Shown piece by piece: positions 44,001 to 64,000 of a stretch of 64,000 nt of DNA; within the stretch, counting starts at the first letter, position 1; each line of letters begins with the position of its first letter. The DNA comes from Ascaphus truei (Eukaryota > Chordata > Amphibia > Anura > Ascaphidae): contig CM071574.1 of NCBI GenBank assembly GCA_036426205.1, positions 9,639,884 through 9,703,883 of the forward strand. The letters are read 5' to 3'. A program made the translations under genes and the position numbers. The notes below the pieces were generated by a model. That model searched no databases. It was not told the DNA's origin and saw only the letters and a program-made list of their open reading frames with translations.

Positions 44001-45330
44001 CCCATTGTGTTTATTGGTAGTTACCTCACTTATAGTTTAGCTTTTGGGCCAAGGGGGATGTGCCCTATATACAGCATGTCAAATTTTGAGCGTGTGCTAC
44101 CTCAGGAGGGGGAGCTACTACCCATGGTGCTGCCTTTTGGACGGAAGGAAATTACATATCCGGAAAGCTATGGTACATATTCACTTTTTCACTATATCAG
44201 CGAGTTGTCTCTTCTATCTAGAACTCATACTGTGGTGATGTATATTTTATTATGCCATATGTCAAGTGCACACCCTAATTTAATTTAAACTTTTGAATAG
44301 GGAGTGCCTAATTTTGTATTTTTCTTATATGTTTTTTGTATGATTGGTGCACCCAATTTGGTCTCTTTTTTTCCCTATTTACAATTTATTGCTTTTTGCA
44401 TTTAATTGTGTCATGTCGTGTAAAACATGTTATAACTTACGGAGCAAGGGAGAACTTTCTCTAATTCCGCAAGTTTCTTACGTTACTCAGAAACAGATGC
44501 GGGTAATAAACTATACAATGAACCAACTACGGATCTTGAAATGTGTAACGGATTGCTTAAAATAAAACAATTAAAAAAAGAGTTTTCTATCTACATGGAG
44601 GAACACTTTCACACGATCATAGAAAATTGATTCCTGGAGGTTTTAGTGTCAAAAATCAGCCAACTATTGGTCATATGGATCCAATACATTTTTGTGTCAA
44701 ATGGTGTAGTATTTTTAAAAATAATAATGCTCGCTTGATTTGATACTGTTAGTGATGGAACAGTCTACTAAGGAACATGACAAATTAAAATGGTCATTCT
44801 AATATTGAAGAACCAGTGTAAGAAACCTTTGACCAGTGACACAACTAGTAGGGACTTGATTAATAAATTACAAACAGCAGTTGGCAATCATAGAGACAAT
44901 GTATTGACCTTTAAAAAAAAGACAAATTCAAACGAATGTGTAATTATTATAAAGATCATCGCGTTTACAGGCTAAAGGGAATGACGGGTGCTTGACCTTT
45001 ATATGCATGTAACTGACTCACACCAAAGACATGCAGACCATTTAACATGACAAGCCCATTAACAACAAGTGACAGAGTTCTCCGATACCCAAGACAGTGG
45101 GCCTAATATGGAAGCTTTTTTAGGCAACAGAAATCAAACAACTATACATCAAAACAGCCCAACGAGGTAAATATAGGAGGGTGGTAAGAAGCACAAAACC
45201 TCCAAATTACAGAAGGGAAATGAGACAAAGAATACACAGGCACGAATATATAGTCTGTCTAAATACAATCTTTTATGGAGAGATTTATCTAACTGATCTT
45301 ATACTGGGAAGAACCACTAGAGAATCCCTG
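44001..45330 (+). pseudogene. Possible Penelope-like 5' region remnant
   Basis: Scattered frames on the + strand (CYNLRSKGELSL near 44430; NHRDNVLTFKKKTN near 44880; IYSLSKYNLL near 45250) resemble the weakly conserved N-terminal part of Neptune-type elements, but many stops intervene. No RT core motif is present. Assignment is tentative. Confidence 0.3.
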
Positions 45331-47735
45331 CCTTAGCCACCATCTTGGATTTTATCCCCAATGAGTCTTGTACCATGTGGGTGGGCCCCATCACTCCCTT
45401 CTGTGCTATTTCACAAGTGTCCTTACATATTGCACTATATTTCTTTTACTTTTATATTAACCCCCGTTAGACCATTTGCGCTCTGGATCTTCTGTCTTCC
45501 TATCTTCAAATGTTGGGAAACATCATACATTCCTATAGCAGCATTTCTCGTACAGGGTTGTATTGACGCTGAATGCATTATCCGAAGTCGGAACGGATTA
45601 TCCGACGCTCACCACCTCGGATTAACATTGGATCCACAATCTGATGGTCTGCTCTTCGATGGCGTTTGCAGGATGGATTCTGACAGATAACCGAGGACCG
45701 CCTGTACCAGTTTTAGCGGGTTGAAGAAAAGTTTTGAAAGTTGATGGGGAGGCATTGCAAGAAGAGGTGGACGTGGTTTTGGTTGCCATTGTGGTGTTGG
45801 TGGTGAGGATGAATCGGTTAAAGTTAAATCAGTGTAAGGTGGTACTGTTGGTGCGCCTACTACTCAAAGAAAGTATAAGTAGACTGACGATGACACTGAA
45901 TCCCAATCTCACTGCAGAAGTACCTCGTCTGCCTAGTAGACAATGATTAACCTCCAATTAAGAGATTTAAAATTGGGACAGGAAGTTCAAGTGATCTTAG
46001 GGCCTCGGCAACCAATACTATTAGTAATTGCTAATGTGGGGAAGCATAATATTAAGAATGTTAATGAAACTGTTTATTGTAGGGAAAAGCCAGACTCACC
46101 ACGACCACTGACACCAGCGCCAACTGCTGCTCTTCCTACTACTGCTGCTAATAACAAGCCCCTATTAAGTCAACTGTAAAAGGCACGTCATTTTGTCACA
46201 TTAAAAAAATATGAACAAGCCCTGACATTGATAGCACAAGACGCTGAAGAGCTGTTAAACCAGGAAGATTAAGAATAGGGAGAGTCCCAAGGACTTGATG
46301 ACTGTGATGTGCATGGGGGTGCACTTTATGCTGATTCATCCTCGCAAATATCACATGTTATGAATGAGGAGGATTCTCATGATGAGGATGTTGCTGATGT
46401 TGTGAAACTGATTAAAGTGGTGGTGGCACATGTGGTGGTGCGGGAGATAATTAATTTGATAATATTTCAGATGCAAGTAATGCTATGATTGTTAAATACA
46501 GATTTAATCACAAGTAAAGTGAAACATCCCAGCATTAATAATAACAACCCTGCATATTAATTATTTAATAAACAACATAACCATCATGTTCATCACATAC
46601 ATTGATGCTACTTTACTCCTCATCAGCATCAACACCCCCATTTAGACAGACATCATAATGTCCAGTCATGGTTCTTGTTGTGATGTTGTTGACCCAGTAG
46701 TGCCAAAACCTTCACTACCAGAACTACAACATCAACAACCACGATTACATTCACAACGTCCAACAGTTACATTTCCCATTGGCCGTACTTTCAATGGAAG
46801 AGCTATTGTGTGTTTTTTTTTCTCCAACTTGTAAAGGATCAGACTACAGCTATATGTAGCTTATGTTGAACAGTTGTGAAAAAGGGTATATCTGTATAAA
46901 GAGATCACATGTCCCGCCAACACAGACAAAGTGGAAGGCCACCTTTAATAGTCATGGGAAGACCAGGGGCAAGGGGTTGCAGTCAGACAACATAGTGTCA
47001 TGTCACAGGGGGAGATGGAGACAACAGGTCACCATCAGTACCATTCTTGATTGTATTGTTGGTTAGTTCGTTCTTTACGTTCTGGCGCATCTACTAAAAA
47101 AATAAATTCTTATAGTAAATCCTAGCTAATAATTTGACCTACTGTATGCAGGGCTTGTTAGCATGAAACAATAATACAATTAAACAATCCATGGAAACGT
47201 CTAGGCACAAAGATTATACTCTTATCTTGGCCTTGGACAGACTCCATCCCTTGTTCTAACTGTCCTACAAATTAGTTATTTCTCTTAAGTGTGTTTTTCT
47301 TAGATTCCACAATCTTTCTCAGTTCAGTCGGAATTAGATAAATCCCATTTACAAATCCAAAATGGATTCTAAAAGACAACAAGGATTCCGAAATACTTGA
47401 ATCCCATTTACACGGCCGAGACACCGCAGCAGATTTTGAAGACCTTACAATGAGTTAATCCGATGTCGCATTTTATGACGCAGATCGGATTTGACCAGGA
47501 AAGCCTGGGACAATCCAAAGATTGGATTCCAACAGTTTTGCCAATCTCTACTTGCAGAAATTGAAAAACACTAGATTTGTTTAATTCACAATATACCACT
47601 TGTCAGTGAACATCATACATGCACATCATGGCGGGCCACCTTTTTAATTAAATGCATATTGGTGGCCCAATAAAAGCAATCAGCATCTAAGATCTTGTAT
47701 CAGGGCAATTGATATTTTCTTAAGAATGCAGTAGG
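45331..47735. other. Unassigned region, possible decayed transposon
   Basis: Short, broken frames with Pro/Thr/Ala-rich stretches (45943-46179) but no recognisable domain. 'ctcggattaacattgg' near 45620 and an inverted look-alike near 47455 hint at terminal repeats of a 1.9-kb element; the match is weak. Confidence 0.3.
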
Positions 47736-47747
47736 CTACAAAAGAGA

Positions 47748-47910
47748 GACTCCTAGACGAAGCGCCAGTAGAGCGTGAAACGCGTAGAGGAGGAGGCTGT
47801 GCTGCAGCCTGCTGTTTCATCTGTGTGTTGTCAATAAAGCTACGGTGTTCAAACTTGGGACCTGACGTCATTGGGCTGTTTGTTGTCGCTCTGGATTCAC
47901 CCTTTTCCTT
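47748..47910 (+). mobile_element. 163-bp hammerhead-bearing insertion (retrozyme-like)
   Basis: Perfect 12-bp duplication 'ctacaaaagaga' at 47736-47747 and 47911-47922 brackets 163 bases that start, two bases in, with a complete three-helix hammerhead-like fold. AATAAA is at about 47831. No ORF. Size, duplication and ribozyme recall animal retrozymes, small non-autonomous retroelements that move as circular RNA; that mechanism is inferred, not seen. Confidence 0.6.
47750..47793 (+). ncRNA. Hammerhead ribozyme-like motif, type I order
   Basis: Helix I CTC (47750-47752) pairs GAG (47787-47789); an alternative is CTCCT with AGGAG. Core CU(A)GACGA at 47753-47760; helix II GCGC (47762-47765) with GCGT (47773-47776); GAAA at 47777-47780; then the palindrome ACGCGT for a short, possibly dimeric helix III; then A as the cleavage-site base. 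Extra A residues at 47755 and 47761 depart from the CUGANGA consensus. Confidence 0.5.
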
Positions 47911-48144
47911 CTACAAAAGAGAAACGCCTCCTCGCAACATTAATAATTGTGTCAGAGAAAATCGCTCCAGGCTAAATATCAGCACATATAAACTACAGGA
48001 TTTACTGCAGCACTTACACGACAGCCACAGAAGTAAGGTGACTTCTCACAGGGACTTTAGACTACGTAAGTAGAATAATATGAATGTCTTAATATATTTT
48101 ATTTTGTTAAGATACATTTTAAAGCATTTCAGAATCTTGCTCTC

Positions 48145-48275
48145 GGGACAGAATGGTCTTGAGGAGCAACTGGTCTAAGGATAATAGTGCTGACCTTAGA
48201 GTGGGAGAACACAGTGTGAATCCCAGTGCCTGCTAATTGTGACTTTGTGCAAGTTACGTTATCGTTTTTCTGTAA
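48145..48275 (+). repeat. tRNA-derived SINE-like segment
   Basis: 'agcaactggtctaaggataa' and, 35 bases later, 'gtgtgaatcccag' resemble pol III A and B boxes. The following 'gtgcctgctaattgtgac' is unpaired. Degenerate. Confidence 0.35.
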
Positions 48276-48986
48276 ATCAAACATCAAATGTCAAAAATGT
48301 CAAATTGTAAAAAAAAAAAAACACTGGTATGTGCTTCACTGCAATCATTTGTAGTAACATACAGTACAAGAAAACCGATAGAAGATAAAAAAAAACTGTT
48401 TTGTACGATCAAGATTTACTATAATTCCACTGAAAATAACTTTATTCGTTTTTTCACAGGACTTCAAGAGATGTTTCTTTTATGTTAAGAGTCCATACAT
48501 TTCAAATTAAAGCAGTTCAAGGGGTTGGGCAAAGCGGCCTGCGGAATGATAGAATCTAGCCATGCAAGATTCTTATCCTGGGTTGGGGGAGAGAGGGAAG
48601 GTTACCCGTCAACCTTCAAAGAATATTTTTTTTCTCTAAATAATTGGCTCATGTTATGGGTGGAACTCCATGCTAGTTCCAGACTAAACTGCTACTGTAT
48701 ATGTCATCTCATAGAACCAGGATATCTCCACTGATTCTCATATCCCACTGGGAATCGAATTGCCCTGTCAGCCTAGGAGGAAACATTTCATACTATTTGT
48801 AGTCAATGTATAGGAATTTAAGTGGCTTTTCTGGATATGGCAATCAAAGTTTTAAAATGTGAAATACAATCGCACATAAATACTTTGTTTTGTTTTTACA
48901 CAACAGTTCTCTATATCTTGTACAGTATATTGTTTAGAACTCTACTATTCACTGTATGTCTGGATAACTTGTACCATTTTTTCCAG
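48276..48986. other. Putative promoter-proximal/5' UTR intron of HNMT copy 2
   Basis: No repeat or ORF recognised. It ends in 'ttgtaccattttttccag', a good splice acceptor 31 bases before the HNMT copy 2 ATG, so a noncoding exon probably lies upstream. The donor was not located. Confidence 0.4.
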
Positions 48987-49017
48987 AAAAGCATCACACA
49001 GAATAATCGGATAAAAC

Positions 49018-60935
<11,918 letters not shown>

Positions 60936-61075
60936 AATGAATCATTTTTTTATTGCTTAAAAAAGCAATAGATGGAAATAAAAATATCTATATGGTACTT
61001 GAACAATATTGGCCATGTACTAGTAAGAAATCTGATGGGCAATTTGATAAACTATTAAGATTGCATGCTTCTTAA

Positions 61076-61081
61076 AATAAA
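61076..61081 (+). terminator. HNMT copy 2 polyadenylation signal
   Basis: AATAAA about 140 bases past the stop, at the position aligned with that of copy 1. Confidence 0.7.
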
Positions 61082-61089
61082 GATTGCTT

Positions 61090-62020
61090 GCTGTATTAAA
61101 ACCCTTTTTGTATTTCTTCTTGAATGGCTTTGTAATACTTGTATGTGCCTAATAACCAAATACACGTTTGCTGCTTGAAATATTTCAGTACAGTATGTGT
61201 ACAGTAACTTGTGGATTATACAGTCACTGTGAACGCTTGTAATGGATTCAAATGACATTTGCAGGATTCAGTTCCTAGTGGACGGTCTGTCCTTCTTGAC
61301 TTGTATGTTTGATCACAGACAGGCATTTTCTGATTCGTTTCCAGAGTTAAAAGAAGAATCACTGCAAATAGTTATTACCTAGGGTAGCTGTCTTCACCAA
61401 ACAACATGTAAGATTTCTGCCAAAAAAGCCAAATCAAACATGGATTAAAAATGATAGCAACTTAATAAGCTCAAAGGGAAATCTGTATGTCTGTAAAATA
61501 TCTAAAAAGTAATAGTAGTAATATTCTTTATAAAAAAAAAAAAATTGTATTCCCTCCTTTGATCACAAACACCTAAAGGTAAACGTCCAATGGTTCTTGT
61601 TAAACCAGGTGTCCAAGAATTTGGCTATGAAAAGGCTCATTGTAGCAGCCCTGTAGTGCACTTTAAACTATGATCATGATCAGTTGTTCTTTATTGTATT
61701 GTGAGGTGCACCAACTTCCTCTCAATAGGACCTTATTTGTAGATATCTGTCAACATCAAATATGGATATAAATCTCTTAAAAATTCAAAGAGTTTAAACT
61801 GGGTTCTGATTACCTTCTATCACTGCTACCTCCAGGCATCAAAGGCTTTAAGCCTAATGTTCATTCACATATGGTCATCAAGTCACGAATACTTGATCAC
61901 TTTAAAAACTCACTTTCTGTATAGTTATTAATTAAAACTAAATAGAAGGGTTTCTGCGCAAACTAAAGTCCTCATCGGGATATGTTCAAGAAGTATGTAA
62001 CATTTCCTTATGGCTAGACA
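61090..62020. other. Downstream spacer, no gene seen
   Basis: AT-rich DNA past HNMT copy 2; no third HNMT exon or repeat family recognised. Confidence 0.5.
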
Positions 62021-62026
62021 ACCTTA

Positions 62027-62377
62027 GGCTGTGATTATAGTGGTGGAGTGCATGCGCGCGCCACCGGAACAAACTAATGGTGGCCAATGAAGCCCCACAT
62101 AGTACGCACGACCGTGCATGCGACCAAGAGCTACGGAATGACAGACTGCAGAGGAGACAAGGGAAATTGTTCTTGTAGCGAGACGGCCGTGTCACGGTCG
62201 TGTCACATGAGTGGTTAAGCCAATGTGGGCGAACCACTCACTTGACATCACAGCCACACCTCAGCCATTCCTCATTGTCAGCTACGATGCCTCCAGCCTG
62301 CAGTGCATGATTATGTGCGTGTCCCGCTCGTGATGTCGTGCGGCGCATGCACGCACACCGGCACTATAATCACAGCC
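62027..62377. mobile_element. Harbinger-type MITE with TTA duplication
   Basis: Ends 'ggctgtgattatagtgg' and 'cactataatcacagcc' are inverted; TTA at 62024-62026 and 62378-62380. The core has 'gcatgcgcgcg'-type CpG-rich words. 351 bases. Confidence 0.8.
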
Positions 62378-62485
62378 TTACTCATTTCTGATATGTTTGT
62401 CAAGAGATGTCACATAACATGTGATCCAAATATAGTCGCTACACTACTCCATATTTTCAAATGTGTTAATAACTTGTGTGGAGTC

Positions 62486-62805
62486 ACGTAGATATGATGG
62501 CAATACATTAACGTAATCTTGTAATTAAAAAAATCAATCTACAGTACTGTGAAAGATGAGATTTTAAAGAGTAGATACCAGAAATGATTGGTCTTCCTAG
62601 TGGAAATGAAGAATTCTTATGGAGCTTTGATATAAATATAAAAGATTTGGTAATTTTGAATGTTTATTTAACAAAAACTGAAATTCTCAATTTCCACCAG
62701 GCAGACCAATAATTTCTGGTATCAACTGTTTAACGTCTCATCTTTCACAGTATATTGATTCCTATTTACAAGATTAGGTTAATGTGTTGCCATCATAGGT
62801 ACATG
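62486..62805. mobile_element. Foldback element
   Basis: Arms 62486-62615 and 62683-62805 are inverted ('atgatggcaa.acattaac', 'tgtgaaagatgaga', 'ataccagaaat.attggtct'). The ~65-base loop is AT-rich. It directly abuts the Penelope-like pseudogene that follows. Confidence 0.7.
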
Positions 62806-62814
62806 AGCAAAGGT

Positions 62815-64000
62815 GTCTAGTCATAATGAAATGTGTACTAGAAGCAGGAAAATTACAAATGGACCAGATCAATATTTTGGTTGATGTTATCCCTTTTATT
62901 CTAGGACCTAATTATTTCTGGCATAACCAGAACCTATACTAGCTGATATATGGCACTGCCATGGGGCCCAGGTTTGCACCAAGTTGCGCCAACCTCTTTA
63001 TGGGCAATTGGGAACAGGAAGTTGTATATGATAATAGACCATTTGGTGCAAACCTGGTCCTATGGTGCTGCTATATAGATGACATCATTTTCATATGGAA
63101 AGGAGCAGAGACAAATCTTAAAGAGTTTATTAATTTTTTTCAAATATTAATGATTCTAAGTTGAGTTTTACTTTCCAGTATAATAAGGAAAAGATCGATT
63201 ATTTAGATCTTAATTTACATGTTGGGAATAATGTGGTAAAGAGTCCAATATTAAGAAGTGAATAGCAATAATTTTATTTTAAGTACGAGCTGCCATCACA
63301 ATTCTTGGATTGAGATTATACCTCAGGGTCAATTTAGATGCATCAGAAAGAACTGTTCAGAGATAAAAAAAAATTGAAAAACAGGCATTGCTATTCGAAC
63401 CAGGGTTTCTAGAAATGAATTATACAGCGAAAGATTTGACAGTGTCAAAAACAAAAGTGAGATGTTTAAATAGGAAAGATATTTTTTTAAAAGGTCAAAC
63501 CTCAGCCGAAAAAAAAGAGAAAAGACGTGAGAGTTTTACCCCATTCAGCACCTATTGTCAAAAATAAATTAGCACCTTCAGTTAATAAAAAGTGAGACAA
63601 AAATAAGACCATGTGGTTAAAGTAGATGAAAAACCTAAAAGATTTTTAACTGTAGTAAATGTAAACCCTGCATGCATGGGAAAAAAGAGTCATTCAATAT
63701 TGAATGCTTTATGAAATGTCGAACAGACTATATAGTCTACCTCCTCACTTGTCCCATTAACTAGAATTCTGGAACATCTAAGGGATATACGGATTGGTCT
63801 GGAGTCTCCATTTGAATTGAAAACATCAATCTGATCCCTCTGGTCTAAGGTTTATTGGAATTAACCATGTGAAACAAGATTGGAGAGGAGGTAACAGGTT
63901 AATGATTTGTCCAAAAGAGAACCTCTTTGGATTTTTAAATTAGGTACCTTCTACCCTAATGGTCTTTATGTTGATATTGATATCAATTCTTGTATTACCT
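62815..64000 (+). pseudogene. Penelope-like (Neptune-type) retroelement, 3' half
   Basis: Reverse transcriptase motifs in order: INILVDVIPFILGPNYFWHN, GTAMGPRFAPSCANLFMG (62953-63006), CCYIDDIIFIWKG (63069-63107), then EKIDYLDLNLHVG in another frame (63188). Near the end, GIEHVK-like 'GINHVKQDWRGGNR' (63850) and WIFKLGTFYPNGL (63927) belong to the GIY-YIG nuclease domain. Many frameshifts and stops; the element runs off the window. Confidence 0.8.

Noticed and set aside
61090..64000. Third HNMT copy downstream
   Set aside because: No exon resembling any of the six HNMT exons was found after 60935.

Overview
The window reads as repeat-rich vertebrate nuclear DNA, most likely from a frog or toad (inference). 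Reasons: long introns with GT/AG junctions, a vertebrate-type histamine N-methyltransferase (HNMT) gene structure, and an unusually mixed transposon load (Penelope-like, L1, L2/CR1-like, Ty3/gypsy, an LTR element, PIF/Harbinger and hAT relatives). No bacterial-type operons, CRISPR arrays or intact tRNA/rRNA genes were seen.

Genes. Two HNMT-like genes lie in tandem on the + strand. Each has six coding exons with identical intron phases. Copy 1 spans 24950-34898 (292 codons plus stop); copy 2 spans 49018-60935 (296 codons plus stop). Both appear open end to end and keep the substrate-site Glu of exon 1, the SAM-site Glu/Gln of exon 3 and the Gln at the end of exon 4. The two exon 1 sequences have drifted far apart, while exon 6 and the 3' UTR are very similar.

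Layout. 1-4078: no gene, an LTR-like repeat and a degenerate pyrimidine-rich minisatellite. 4079-9986: a structurally complete LTR element on the - strand with long gag-like frames but no visible pol; its 5' LTR carries a later insertion. 9987-16070: minisatellite DNA and a 2.3-kb block present twice, differing mostly by single-base indels (possible assembly artefact). 16070-23550: GC-rich repeats, MITEs and a 0.9-kb pyrimidine tract. 23569-24697: a foldback insertion just upstream of HNMT copy 1. 24950-34898: HNMT copy 1, its introns loaded with L1, Penelope and hAT insertions. 35230-48500: a 14-kb intergenic stretch made of a disrupted LTR, a 6.1-kb Harbinger-like element with broken Myb-like exons, Penelope remnants and a 163-bp hammerhead-bearing insertion. 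49018-60935: HNMT copy 2; its large first intron holds gypsy, L1, L2 and Harbinger-type debris. 61000-64000: MITEs and a Penelope-like reverse transcriptase pseudogene running off the end.

The most unusual signal is a set of short foldback insertions with 10-14-bp target duplications, several carrying hammerhead-ribozyme-like hairpins. The clearest is the 163-bp insertion at 47748-47910. All calls come from reading by eye; no alignment, folding or database search was run.
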